Below the pieces are notes generated by a model, which had not been told where the DNA came from, made no database searches, and saw only the letters and a program-made list of their open reading frames with translations. A DNA stretch of 64,000 bases from Owenia fusiformis (taxonomy: Eukaryota > Annelida > Polychaeta > Sabellida > Oweniidae): NCBI GenBank assembly GCA_903813345.2, contig CAIIXF020000012.1, positions 12,504,932 through 12,568,931 of the forward strand, in the 5' to 3' direction. The position numbers and the translations under genes are program-made. Below are positions 13,801 to 23,695 of this stretch, piece by piece; the first letter of the stretch is position 1; the number at the start of each line of letters is the position of its first letter.

Positions 13801-16800
13801 CGCCTATGTATTTTGCTAAATCTGACATTTTTACAGGATCATGTTAAAGATCAAATGAAAACAAGAAATGTGTTTTTCTTAGGTTTATCTACCCTGATTT
13901 CGAGTGATTTTAACTTGGACGCATATTCCTAGATATTAAAACAGTTTGAATAATTAACAAAGTCCACTTTGAACCGTGTCAATTAGACTAGATGCGAGTA
14001 GAAGTAATCTTGATTTACGTCATTTAATATTCAAAATTCAGTCAAAGTGATGTCATATTTGAAATCTACATGTAAAAGTACATCTACAAATATGATTTCG
14101 AAAATTGTTTTTCAACTTTGAAAATTAATTTTTTTTGAAAGTGTGACTCCTCGCTCGGGTTGATTCCCCATAGACCCAAGGTTACAAAATCACAAAAAGT
14201 GGAATATCTTTTCTTATATTGGACAGATAACATTTTCTTTTATTGGACATATTTTAATTTGCATAACTATTAGATACATAAGGGTAATATGAAAATTGAA
14301 CCACTAAAACAAATGTAATTTAATTTAAAGGGAACTTTCTGCTATACCCGCCATGTTATCTGACCCGAACGAGCCACCTGGTGGTGAAACTGGTAACTAC
14401 CTACTCGCATCTGCGTTATTGTCAAATATGTAGATAGCACATGCAGGCCCGAATACAGGGGGGATAGATTGGTTCTAGCGACCCCCCCCCCTCCGTGACC
14501 AAAATTGCATTTTTTACCCCATACTGAGCACCTTTTAAATTATTTTGCTCATTTTTGAACTAACATTGCCAAAAGTAAACTCCCCCTGGAAATTCTTAAA
14601 AAAGTAACCCACCCCTTGGCAAATCCAGGCTATGGGTCTGAAACGCCTGAAACATGCTCTGAAAATGAGGCATATTCTGTGATCTGAGCATATCAGATGG
14701 GAAGAGTTATGAATGTCAATAAGTGTGATTGTTATCATGTAATCATCTACCTTAATGTCAATACATTACATAATGTAGTAAGGCATTGTACATGTATTTA
14801 ACAACAGGCACATACTTCTTCAAAGGACTTCATTTATACTTGAAAAATACCCTTCCAGCGAGGATGCAACAGGCACAGTTACACAAGTTTTATGACCCCA
14901 ATTAGATGAAATATGAGCTGGGATGAAAGATCTCAAAAATCAAGGGCTGGGAAGATTTGAGATGTCATGGTTTACTATCATGACGCTGAAACATGTGTCG
15001 CTTATTGTCACCTGTATTGATCCTGATGGGGCGACGGCAGTGCCCCGAGTCTTTTTGATCTGTTTAATCTTATTAGTTACTATTTAAAATTGAATAATTT
15101 AGGACCCCGGAAGCAAAACAACTCTTTGTTATGAAAGGAATACACCATGGACAGAACCCCTCATGTAAACCATCTATAAATACCTTTGAAATCAATTTGA
15201 TTTTCGATCTACATCTGAATCTCAGATGGAGAGTACTCTTTGACAAGATCAACATTTAAAAGTGTAGGAAAGTTTTGATAAAGATGTTTAATAGCTAATT
15301 ATTCAGACATATTGTTCTTTCATGTTGACGATCATCGAACATAATTGCAATCAACTTCCATGATATTTGCAATTTTGAATTTTGAATTATTTTGAATGCA
15401 AATGTACTCAAGTACTATATCCTGAGTTCTGCCCGGATCCCCGAAAACGTTTAAAATCAAACTCGATTATTTAGCTAGACTTCAAAATAAGGGATTCAAT
15501 AGAAACATGAAATCCATATCACTGTATAAATTGTGGAATTTCTAGTAATTTTTAGACGTGCTTAGCCGGTCTAGAAACTCTGCGTATCTAGAGATAGAGG
15601 AGGGGAGAGAGGACTAATTTTATAGCTGAAATTAAAAATAGCTTATGATCTATAAATATAATATATGGTTGTTCTTATGATGAACAACTATTGGTTTAAT
15701 ATCTGATATGTGGACGGATATTTCTTGATTTGGTTTAAAAAGAAACTGAATGTAGGGTTGCAAAAATGAGAGAGACAAAGACGTTCGAAGGGTGGGGGTA
15801 AAATTTAATTAAAATCAAGCTGAGACAGAATGAGAATAAACATATCTGTTAGTTGCTCATGTAAACGAAAACAAATTAGAGGGTTCATTAGCACCGCAGA
15901 CCAGATTTGCAAAATTGGGGGAGTGCATTTTCCCAGGATTTCAAACAATACTATATCTAAAATGTTGCCCCTCATATGCCTGGGTCATATTTGCTCCGAT
16001 TCATCAGCCGGGGGCCGGCCGATTGAGTGTTTTTTCAAACATGAAAACAATTTTAAACAAAATACTCAATCGGCCGGAGGCCGGACGATGAATTTGAGCA
16101 AATGTGAACCAGACATTGCAAATTCCTTCAAAATTGAACTAGAAGTTTCAAATGAAAGCCATTCAAAGCTCCTTTCTTCTTCCTTCTCTATTGGTTAAGC
16201 AGGGGGGGGGGTGCGATCATTCACACATCGCACCCCCCCCCCACCCCCTGGTTACGCCTATGTGTTAAAACTTTACACAATATCAATATTTAAAACTGTA
16301 TCTTGTAAGTGGCTTATTAAGCATCAGATCAATCACTAAGAACCCCTCTTATCTGCCGTTTGCGTTTGGAAGGATAAAGACAAAGGGGACGCGGCTACAT
16401 GTATATCGCGATAACGTGAAATCTTTATGACATATCCCTTCACCAGGGCCTACACCAATATTCTTAACACCACTTATTAAAGGATGCATGCATCAAGGGG
16501 TAGACATTATTCAAAAGACATAAACATGACCGGGTCGGTCAGGGGAAGGTTTGCATACGATGCAATTTGTACATGCAAGCTCATTTTTCACATATAAATT
16601 AATAAAGTCGATTCCTTGGGAATACGTTATTGGGTTTATAAGCTTAACGAGGAGAAGCGGTGGGTTCGCACCCCCTCCTACAAGCAATAAAAGGTACCAT
16701 AAGGTAGAGGAAGAAAAGAGCATTAAATTGATTTTTTGTTTGAAGCTTCTAGCTCAGGTTTGAAGGAAGTTGCATCATTTTCGTAAAAATTCAAAACAAA

Positions 16801-19800
16801 TTTTTTTTGCCTCATTTATGTCACCCCGACTGAAAACCTAAAATATTTTGGTGATTGCATCACCCCTCCCCCCGACTGAAAGCTGGCTACGGCCCTGGGG
16901 TTTTATCGAAAACTATATCGTCAACATTTTATCATTATGCGGAAAGTCCAATATGAAATCTTAAATGGTAAATATGTTGCATTTATGGAGGGAATTCCAC
17001 TGTAAACTATAATGTGAATGTTTGATATGATTACTTTCATACAACCATCAATATCCATTCTTTTGAAATAAGATGTTACAACAAAGGGAATATTGAAAAC
17101 TACAGTGGTAAGAGCATCTTTCTGACTGCTAATTATGTGTATCAACATTTTGATTGCACCTCAGCTGGAGATTAAATCTTATAATAATTTGATCAAAGGG
17201 ATTGTAATTTTCCCCAATTCGCTTATCTATGTTACAATCTGTATACTTGTTATATTGTGAGCGGTATGTGTTGATAAACCAAAAAGATATGTTTTTTGGA
17301 TATTAACATTTAGAAAAAAGTGTAAGATACCATTCTATATGTTTATCTTAGTGTTTAGCATAGGTAAGAATGGGGGATGGGCTGGCGGGGGTCCGTCTTT
17401 GAATAATTCCAAGGGGTTCATATATTATCAAAATTTTGCTACAAAATCACTTGGAAAGTGCATGATTTGAAAGATTATTTGGCCAAGGCGTCCGCTATTA
17501 ACATGAGTATGAATTTTATAAAAAAATTACTTGAATCAAAATCGAAGATTTCCTTGCCCCGTGTGTTCACCATTCACCCCGGGGGTTCACACTCGGCTCA
17601 GGTGGGGTACCTTTTTTACATTTGGTATGTCAAGCCAATGGGCCCACATTTTAAGACAGATTTTTCGATTTTCAGGTATAAGAATCGGTGTGGAAAATAT
17701 GTTACCCCTCAATTGTGGTACGGCATTGGTCCCGGGGCATTGGTCTAGTTGTTACACCGTTTTATGATCATTTTACTCAAAGATCTGCCTTCTTCTCGGG
17801 GCATTCGATATTTCGAATGGCCTTGGTCTTATATTCTGGATATTTGGTACCCGGGGGTATGGCATTGGTTCTATATTTGGATGTTTGACATGGCATTGGT
17901 CTTGTGTTTGGGCATTTGATATGGCTTTTTGGGGTTTATTTTAGTTTGTATGAGAACACATTTAATGCCACCCCCCCCCCAAATTACAAATCTACATCTA
18001 TTCTCTCTATCCCAAAGGTGGATCGGAAGCATGAAAAACAGATGCAGACTCGGGACAGTTGCAAGGGGGGCTATAATGGAGAAATTCGTTTTGATTTTGA
18101 GTCTAACTGAAATATTTTGTCACAAATATTAATTAAATACGCAAATAGCCTGTTTTATTAAATGAGACTAGGGCAAAAAATCTATTCATTAAATCTAAAG
18201 CCTAGACGATATCTTCTGTAATCAAGGTGGTTTTGGTACACTTCCGCAATTATAAAAACAAAAACATAGACTAAGTTATTAATCTTTTGTTATCATATCA
18301 GATTAAGTCAGTTTTGTCTCCGATTGTTATGCAGGTGTGTGTATCGACTCCAGTGAACAACATTAAGTGAATCAATCCTTGAAATTCCCAAATTCATTCC
18401 AAATTCTGGCCGTTAACCCCCCCCCCCTCCCCCATGTCTCTTAATTACATTTATTTTGCAAATGATATATAAATTATAGATTAAAATATTTCATTTTCGA
18501 ATTGCACAAAGGGCAACATGTGAAGATAAAACCGCGATCCTAAAGCTACTTGCGAAACAAAGTGGTTTATGGTCCCCAATATCATTATTATATTAATACC
18601 AATACAATGTACCTCTATGAATATCATAAATTCACTCCTTTTTAATATCAATAGTCAAACAAATTAAGCAGTATGCTACAGTTGGTTATCAATCGGAGTT
18701 CACGACCTATTGATTACTCTTTAATACAAAATTTAACCATTTTAGAATGGGTAACTCACCCCCCCCCCCCCGTCCATGTCCATGAAGTGCGTAGACTGAC
18801 ATAATAGTGTCATTTATTAATCAAACATCACTGATTTATGTTGAGACATTCAGTGCGATTATTTCATTTCTTTGTTCAAAAAGTTAAAGCACCAATTAAA
18901 TACATATTTTTATCACACAAAAGGGGCAGAATACTTGACCTTGTATCAATTCATATCGCGATAATTCTTTACAAGGGAATGTTTCTTATTAAAACATAAG
19001 CAGCGCCTATGCGTCGATTGGGGGGGGGGTCAATCCAGTGTTCTCAGGCTATGTACAGCCAAGTATCCTGTTTATGTAAAAACCCTACGTTCCCGAATCA
19101 CAATCAGACAATTAATTAGTATATTTGCTGTGTCTAGCAATTGATCATAGAATTAGATGTTGCGAAAAGTATGGGAACTTGTACCTGTCTGCTTATGGAT
19201 AGGCTGGGAAAGAACAGCAGAGAGAATGGTACATTCGATTGAATATGCTTGTTTTGCCCAATTGTGTATTAAAATGCCCCTCATTTATCATATGTATGGT
19301 CACAAGTTAAGTCGGCGATAATTTGTATTGACTTAACTTGAAACAAATTACTCCGAAATCCAAATACTCATCGAAAAGTAAGGTTATCTTTATATTAAGC
19401 TAATACAAAATAAATATATAAATAGGCCTGATGTATCAGTGTTTTCAAAGTTTATTGCACGTTTTATCCTTGAAACGCCTTTCTTTTTCTTATCATGATA
19501 TGTATTTCCTTCACTTAGGATCAATGCGTCGATTAGCATTGCCTGTAACTGATTTATATTTTCAAAAGGCGGCATGAAATTGCCAAAATGTTTAAATAAG
19601 TCAATGTGTCAGCGTACATACAAAATAGTCTGTTTAATATTTGCTACATGTACTTGTTCCAAACAGTCTGCGAAAGAATGATTAAAAAATATATCAATTA
19701 AAAGTATCAGAGAAAATACTTGCAATCGTTAAAATACTGTATGTATTGCTATTGGTAATTAGGTTAGTTGTTTACACATAATTATGTTGTTCAGTGTGCC

Positions 19801-22800
19801 AAGAGCGTGTCAAGAGATTCCATTAATTGTCACAGGGCGTGTAAAGACTTTTTGACATGGTCTTTACACGTCTTTGCACTGCGTGTGCCAAGAAGTGCAA
19901 AGAGGTGTAAAGAGTTGAATTCATCGCGTGTCAAGAGGTGTAAATAATTGGCACGTCTAGAAACCCGGCGTGTAAAGACCAGTTTCTAGACGTGTCAAGA
20001 GTTGGAATCCCATATTTCACGCAGTGGAAAGAACGCTTCATATGCTTCAATGTTATGTCGTTGTAGGTTAATGTACAAAGTTCTGGTAGGGGGCTGCCTT
20101 GCTGTATCGAAAGAACGCTTCATATGCTTCAATGTTATGTCGTTGTAGGTTAATGTACAAAGGTCTGGTAGGGGGCTGCCTTTCTGTGTCGAAAGAACGC
20201 TTCATATGCTTCGATGTTATGTCGTTGTAGGTTAATGTACAAAGGTCTGGTAGGGGGCTGCCTTGCTGTGTCGAAAGAACGCTTCATATGCTTCAATGTT
20301 ATGTCGTTGTAGGTTAATGTACAAAGGTCTGGTAGGGGGCTGCCTTGCTGTGTCGAAAGAACGCTTCATATGCTTCAATGTTATGTCGTTGTAGGTTAAT
20401 GTACAAAGGTCTGGTAGGGGGCTGCCTTGCTGTGTCGAAAGAACGCTTCATATGCTTCAATGTTATGTCGTTGTAGGTTAATGTACAAAGGACTGGTAGG
20501 GGGCTGCCTTGCTGTATCGAGAGAGCAGTACATTCGCTTCAATGGTTATTCCAATGAATTCTGGGGATGGGGCGGCGAGGACGACGATCTCTTTTTGAGG
20601 TATTTGAACACGGTTCAGCTCATATTAGTGATTTTCTGATAGTCCCGTCAGTTGTCACGCCACCTTTTTAATTTATTTTATTACTTATTCTGAGCCAGAA
20701 TGATTCTTATTTCAATACAATACAATACAATACTTGACAACATCTTATGTCAATGCATTACACAACATTAACACATAGCTAGGCAAGGTGTGTCCATTTC
20801 CAGCCAAGGAATGGTGAGCCCAATATATTCTAAAATTGATACAATTTTCGTCGAGATCACTGTTCCACAGCTGGAAGAATCTAACTGCAGTTAACTTCAT
20901 TCAAGATGGTTGAAGTTCTTTCGTTTTTTGATAAACCTCCGATTCCAGCTAAACTAAGTAGTGGATTACAAATGTTTCGCCATGGAAATTAATAAAGCTA
21001 AGCTACAATGGTAAATAAACACAAATAAATGTTCAAACAACCGCGATATTGGAGAATTTTATAGAAAATGCCTTCACTTTACTGAAGTTGATGATGACGT
21101 TATGATGACGTAGATCATCAACTTCAGTTAGAGTCATTCTAAGTGAAGCCGTTTTCTTTAAAATGCTCTAATATTGCGGGTGTTTGGGTATTCATTTAGG
21201 GTTGATAGCAATCGTAGATTTATTAATTCGCAAGGCAAAACTTTTGGAATCAAGATTCATCTTAGTTAAGCTGAAATCGGAGGTTTATCGAAAACGAAAG
21301 AGTCTCGGCAACCATCTTGAATGAAGCTAACTACAGTTAGAGTCATCCAGCTGTGGACGTGAAGATGATGATGAATACTTTCTTGGTAGTTCTACTGTAA
21401 ATTAATTAACTTTTGATGTTTGTTTTACACGCAGGATCAACGAGGCTGGGTATATTATACAAAGACCTTCTAGTAATATAGGGAGATATAAGATGATACG
21501 TCATCTTGGGAACCCCGTTGTCAATGATATGAGGTGAGAAGGAACTTAAGAGAGTAATTATATACACGGTATATGACAGCAAAAGTTCAACAATCAGTTC
21601 TATAAAGTTCAATAATGGTTCATGAAAAACAATAAGTTCTTTGAAGCTTAATAATTGTTCATGAAAAACAATAAGTTCTTTGAAGCTTAATAATGGTTCA
21701 TGAAAAACGATTAGTTCTATAAAATCCAATAATGGTACATGAAAAACGATTAGTTCCATAAAGTTAACTAATGGTTCATGAGAAACATCGAGTTCTAAAA
21801 AGTTCAATAATAGTTCATACAAAACAATAAGTTCTATAAAGTTCAATAATGGTTCATGAAAAACGATTAGTTCTATAAAGTTCAATAATGGTTCATGAAA
21901 AACAATTATTTCTATAAAGTTCAATAATGGTTCATGAAAAACGATTAGTTCTATTAAGTTCTACAATGTTTCATGGAAAACCCCCAATATCGCGGTTGTT
22001 TGAACATTTATTTTAAAAATAATAAATAATCTGAATCCAAGAAATTGTAATAGAATAACAAGGTAACACCTATACTATTATTATGTTTAATAGAAAGTAC
22101 AGATAGATTATACAAATATACACACTAACGCTTACTGGTAAAAAATTAATGAGAAAATCGAGTCCAAAATTAGTTAGATCACGCAAGTTGTTTTAAAATA
22201 TTTATTGATATCACCAACCAACTTTTGCGCATTTATACATGAAACATTGCAATATCCAATTTTCGAGCTCACATCTAATATTTCACATATTACCAGATTG
22301 CTATTTTATTTGATTCATTATCATCAGTCCTGTCGCCGATGGGGATTCAGGGGGCAAAATTGTTTCAAAATAATGCAATTTCTCACCATTCTGAGCACCT
22401 TTCAAGTGATTTTGGGCCAAATTTGTCAAATCTGACCGTCTGGAAAGGAGGGGGGAAAGTATCGCAACAGATTTTAGACAGTCGTATATTGGATTTCGGC
22501 TATTTTCTGAGGATTGAAACAGATGGATATGTAGGCCAATGCATGTCCTCGAGGAAAAGCACTCCAAGAGATGATAAAATAATTTCGACTTTGAGACAGG
22601 AAAGATGCAAACAACCCACTCACATGTTTTTCTGAAATGTTTTCCTGATTTTCAACCCCTTCCACCCTGCATTTTCAAATTTTCTTTGCGATCAATAGGT
22701 TGCGTTTTAAGATACAAATATCCATTAAAAGGAATAACTGATTCCTCTTCGATAAAGTGGAAGATAATATTCCCCATGTTATTTTCCAATAGGGAAAACT

Positions 22801-23525
22801 CATGCGATCTATTGCTTTCAGCTAATTATGGATATCCTTAAAACCCCAGGAGGAATTACATATTCCGTTAAAGGGGTTAATTGTGTGTCAAAACGCAACA
22901 TATTGATGCAACAAAAATTCGAAAAGGAGGGGTGGAAAGGGTTGAAAATCAGGACATTTCAGAAAAAACATGTGAGTGGGTTGTTTGCATCTTCCCTATC
23001 TCAAACTCGAAATTATTTTATCATCTCTTGGAGTGCTTTTCCTGGAGATAATGCATTGGCCTAACATATGCACCTGTTTTAATCCTGAGGAAATAGCCAA
23101 AATCGAACATATGACTGTCCGAAATCTGCGATACGTCTTTCCCTCCTCCTTTTGAAGTGACCTCCCTTGGCAAAAGCTGGCTACGGGCTTGGTCATTGAA
23201 CATTGATTAAAAATGAAGTAAAATAATGTGCTCCATGATGTACATATGTACCTAACCTATTCGATATCCCCTTTTCAGATATGAATTAGTAAGTAATAGG
23301 GCAGCGTCAATACATGGAGGACTAGACAGTTTACAGGATATTGACTGTCGTCTGATAGAGTCACGTGATGACAAACTCTACACTACATTGCTCATAGACG
23401 TTGGCACAAAATCGAAAAAGGTGTCTCAATTAGAATCGGCTGCATTGTCTAGGAGTTGGTTTAAATCTCTTTGGGAATTTGTGCGGACAGTTAATGACAA
23501 TGAACAGAAGGAGCTATATAAATAG
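4725..23525 (+). CDS. beta-1,4-galactosyltransferase-family enzyme (Gal or GalNAc transferase), 7 coding exons
   Basis: Join 4725-4842, 7556-7693, 8037-8272, 12788-12981, 20477-20599, 21435-21533, 23279-23525; the phases agree throughout and give 384 residues, close to the family's usual 350-400. The family moves galactose or GalNAc from a UDP-sugar to a terminal GlcNAc in the Golgi lumen. Seen: a short basic cytosolic tail, a signal anchor at about residues 25-42, a stem, the CPPEPPDL-EGP entry to the catalytic domain, FHDVDLIPENDRN with DVD at 197-199, WGWGGEDDD at 258-266 and GRYKMIRH at 286-293. By family knowledge DVD, Met290 and His293 bind the metal, and Met favours manganese. Leu235 aligns with bovine Tyr289, so UDP-GalNAc use is likely. 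The start is the first in-frame ATG after stops in the same frame. Confidence 0.93.
4843..7555 (+). other. Transferase intron 1
   Basis: No coding sequence recognised. It contains a 'cgaatctg...ggcccaaaaa' type repeat at about 4870-5120 resembling those near 34.55 and 46.6 kb. It also has runs of consecutive G at about 5290, 6170 and 6523 and of C at about 6457, and a 260-bp MITE at 6961-7220. Confidence 0.7.
6961..7220. mobile_element. MITE with about 45-bp terminal inverted repeats
   Basis: The left end CTCACATATGAACGAATCC and the right end GGATTCGTTCATACGTGAG are inverted copies. The match continues inward through CTAAACGCAAGTCTTGCGAA with a few mismatches. The interior holds smaller palindromes around GCATGCGCATTGCGCA and is richer in GC than its surroundings. 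Open frames across it are mirror images of each other and not genes. Confidence 0.8.
7556..7693 (+). CDS. Transferase exon 2: stem region
   Basis: Acceptor TTTCTATTTCCAG, donor TTTAG|GTATGT, phases 1 and 1. It completes the signal anchor, then encodes the stem and ends in CPPEPPDL, the proline-rich segment that opens the catalytic region in this family. An open frame runs upstream to an ATG at 7492, but the acceptor and the phase match to exon 1 favour an internal exon. Confidence 0.88.
8037..8272 (+). CDS. Transferase exon 3: start of catalytic domain
   Basis: Acceptor CATATTTTAG, donor CAG|GTAAAG. It encodes the GGTFKPRNC segment followed by RLAVIIPLRDR, the first strand of the nucleotide-sugar-binding fold, and then a leucine-rich helix ending IFVAEQ. 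The cysteine in PRNC matches a conserved family cysteine. Confidence 0.93.
8916..9314 (+). mobile_element. MITE, GATGCGAGTAG family, copy B
   Basis: Same order of segments as the copies at 13980 and 52658: a CAATAGAC start, the GACCCGAACGAGCCACCTGG block near the 3' end, then a CATCTGAGTTATTG end. The 5' terminal motif carries changes (GATGCGTGTAAG) and the copy is slightly shorter than others. Confidence 0.78.
10187..11968 (+). mobile_element. Degenerate Tc1/mariner-like transposon
   Basis: Ends read TACAGGGTGGTCCAAAATGG and, inverted, TTTTGGACCACCCTTTA, with about 120 bp of inverted similarity inside each end. A transposase relic on the plus strand at about 10619-10690 reads FQHDVAPIH, matching the FQQDNAPxH-type block of mariner transposases. 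A second block at about 10861-10950 ends GGHIEFLF, the usual C-terminal GGHIE. Stops and frameshifts break it, so the element cannot be autonomous. The part from 11100 to 11830 is probably a later insertion. Confidence 0.78.
11484..11585. repeat. Hairpin with perfect arms of about 22 bp
   Basis: TGACCTGAATCGATTGCAAA and its exact complement TTTGCAATCGATTCAGGTCA flank a loop of about 56 bases. It lies inside the mariner relic and is probably a small palindromic insertion. Confidence 0.8.
12420..12787 (+). repeat. Tandem array ending at the exon 4 splice acceptor
   Basis: Subunits of about 30 bp of the form CATAACCCTTATATCACAG plus TATCCAAAACCTCT recur, and a higher-order unit of about 155 bp is present twice. 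The last subunit runs into CCCTTATATATTTTCCAG, the acceptor of exon 4, so the array supplies the intron end. Confidence 0.85.
12788..12981 (+). CDS. Transferase exon 4: DVD metal-binding motif
   Basis: Acceptor TATTTTCCAG, donor AT|GTAAGT (phase 2). It encodes NKGRLYNKAV, then SCFIFHDVDLIPENDRN and PIHMSVA. The DVD triplet is the family's metal and UDP-binding site, and the exon aligns without gaps to the DVDLIP block of known beta-1,4-galactosyltransferases. Confidence 0.95.
13150..13418 (+). repeat. 82-bp minisatellite of the exon 5 acceptor, left part
   Basis: Copies of the exon 5 start sit at 13210, 13292 and 13374, each preceded by TAG and reading GTTAATGTACAAAGG then CTGGTAGGGGGCTGCC. 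A more diverged partial copy lies at about 13150-13205. The array is interrupted at 13418 by the transposon and resumes at 20030. Confidence 0.95.
13980..14421 (+). mobile_element. MITE, GATGCGAGTAG family, copy C (nested in the CACTA element)
   Basis: Starts CAATTAGACTAGATGCGAG and ends CTCGCATCTGCGTTATTG. It is the best-preserved copy and contains the complete GACCCGAACGAGCCACCTGG block. Its position inside the CACTA element shows either that it jumped in later or that the larger element captured it. Confidence 0.85.
15988..16113. repeat. GC-rich hairpin inside the CACTA element
   Basis: Arms of about 50 bases contain GGCCGGCCGATTGAGT and, inverted, ACTCAATCGGCCGGAGGCC, extending out to ATTTGCTC and GAGCAAAT. 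The loop is about 30 bases of A-rich text. A second, G/C-homopolymer hairpin (GGGTGCGAT paired with ATCGCACCC) follows at about 16200-16246. Confidence 0.85.
20030..20476 (+). repeat. 82-bp minisatellite of the exon 5 acceptor, right part
   Basis: Exon-like starts at 20067, 20149, 20231, 20313 and 20395 precede the real exon start at 20477, all exactly 82 bp apart. Each unit holds GTCGTTGTAG as acceptor followed by the first part of exon 5. If a decoy acceptor were used, translation would run LMYKGLVGGCLAVSKE on through the unit and stop at the TAG that forms the next acceptor. Confidence 0.97.
20477..20599 (+). CDS. Transferase exon 5: donor-specificity residue and WGWGGEDDD
   Basis: The acceptor GTCGTTGTAG is identical to those in the repeat units upstream; the donor is TTGAG|GTATTT. 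It encodes YKGLVGGCLAVS, then FNGYSNEFWGWGGEDDD. Glu263 and the following aspartates match the family's acceptor-binding and catalytic segment. Leu235 occupies the position that in bovine B4GALT1 is Tyr289, which limits the donor to UDP-Gal. Unlike the decoys, this copy continues past the 82-bp unit and has a splice donor. Confidence 0.95.
20600..21434 (+). other. Transferase intron 5
   Basis: Filled mostly by a fold-back element (20862-21357). A short (AATAC)-type run lies near 20707-20731. Nothing else recognisable. Confidence 0.7.
20862..21357. repeat. Fold-back element, arms about 240 bp
   Basis: The outer arms carry TCCACAGCTGGA on both sides, then inverted copies of TTCATTCAAGATGGTTG, GATAAACCTCCGATT and, near the centre at about 21108, GATGATGACG and its complement. 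Arms match with many small differences. Part of the left arm (AAACAACCGCGATATTGG) recurs inverted at about 21985-22005. Confidence 0.82.
21435..21533 (+). CDS. Transferase exon 6: MIRH metal ligand
   Basis: Acceptor TTTTACACGCAG, donor ATGAG|GTGAGA, phases 2 and 2. It encodes NEAGYIIQRPSSNIGRYKMIRHL. MIRH carries the second and third metal ligands of the family; Met at the first position is the manganese-preferring form. It is too short for simple open-frame searches and was found by phase and motif. Confidence 0.93.
21590..21985. repeat. Minisatellite, 36-bp unit, about 10 copies
   Basis: The unit reads roughly GTTCAATAATGGTTCATG then AAAAACGATTAGTTCTATAAA. Because 36 is a multiple of three, the minus strand stays open for 172 codons as a 12-residue repeat (ELIVFHEPLLNF). 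That frame runs through antisense exon 6 sequence and has no start context or splice support, so I treat it as a by-product of the repeat. Confidence 0.9.
22440..23153. repeat. Long palindrome, arms about 300 bp
   Basis: Left-arm text such as GGAAAAGCACTCCAAGAG, CCCACTCACATGTTTTTC and CCTGATTTTCAACCC recurs in complement on the right arm. The centre near 22790 holds a secondary hairpin (TTTTCCAATAGGGAAAAC), and a relative of this centre lies at 33120-33175. It sits in the intron and would be transcribed into a long duplex. Confidence 0.85.
23279..23525 (+). CDS. Transferase exon 7: C-terminus
   Basis: Acceptor TATCCCCTTTTCAG. It encodes HGGLDSLQDI and LYTTLLIDVGT, matching the family's DGLNSL and LYT..VDIG blocks, then a tail of about 35 residues ending in TAG. 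The tail is longer than in vertebrate B4GALT1 and shows no similarity I recognise. Confidence 0.93.
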
Positions 23526-23695
23526 GAAAGATCAGCCGACAATTCCAATCCAGTCAATACGTACAACCGTTTCCATGTTTGATTTTATATTGAATACTGT
23601 TTGTTAAACGTTTTTGAACACTGTTATGCTAACGTATGTTTTATTATTGAATTGCATGATTTTTATACATTTTACTCTACGCATGAACGCACATA

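Larger units (their letters stand above)
13419..20026 (+). mobile_element. CACTA (EnSpm)-type DNA transposon, 6,608 bp, non-autonomous
   Basis: The left end is CACTGCGTCAAATGTG; the right end, inverted, is CACTGCGTGAAATATG, and the match continues through ATTCCAA with about four mismatches in 25 bases. GAA at 13416-13418 and 20027-20029 is a 3-bp target duplication. Both ends carry many short subterminal repeats (GTGTCAAGAG five times, GTGTAAAGA, TCTAGACGTG). Terminal CACTG, 3-bp duplications and subterminal repeats define the CACTA superfamily. I found no transposase; the longest frame (122 codons at 15830) spans a hairpin and resembles nothing known. A relic of the subterminal block recurs at about 15530-15595. 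Confidence 0.92.
12982..20476 (+). other. Transferase intron 4
   Basis: Nearly all of this 7.5-kb intron is explained by an 82-bp minisatellite (13150-13418 and 20030-20476) and by a 6.6-kb transposon that split it. Without the transposon the intron would be about 0.9 kb. Confidence 0.88.
21534..23278 (+). other. Transferase intron 6
   Basis: It contains a 36-bp minisatellite (about 21590-21985) and a long palindrome (22440-23153). No coding exon seen. Confidence 0.7.

Noticed and set aside
15830-16198. 122-codon frame inside the CACTA element, considered as a transposase
   Set aside because: No DDE or zinc-finger motif; much of it is the two arms of a GC-rich hairpin.
21406-21924. 172-codon minus-strand frame with a 12-residue repeat
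   Set aside because: It is the 36-bp minisatellite read in a frame that stays open because 36 is divisible by three. It runs antisense through transferase exon 6 and has no independent support.
22205-23203. Cluster of 60-98 codon frames on both strands
   Set aside because: They mirror each other across the palindrome at 22440-23153 and encode nothing recognisable.
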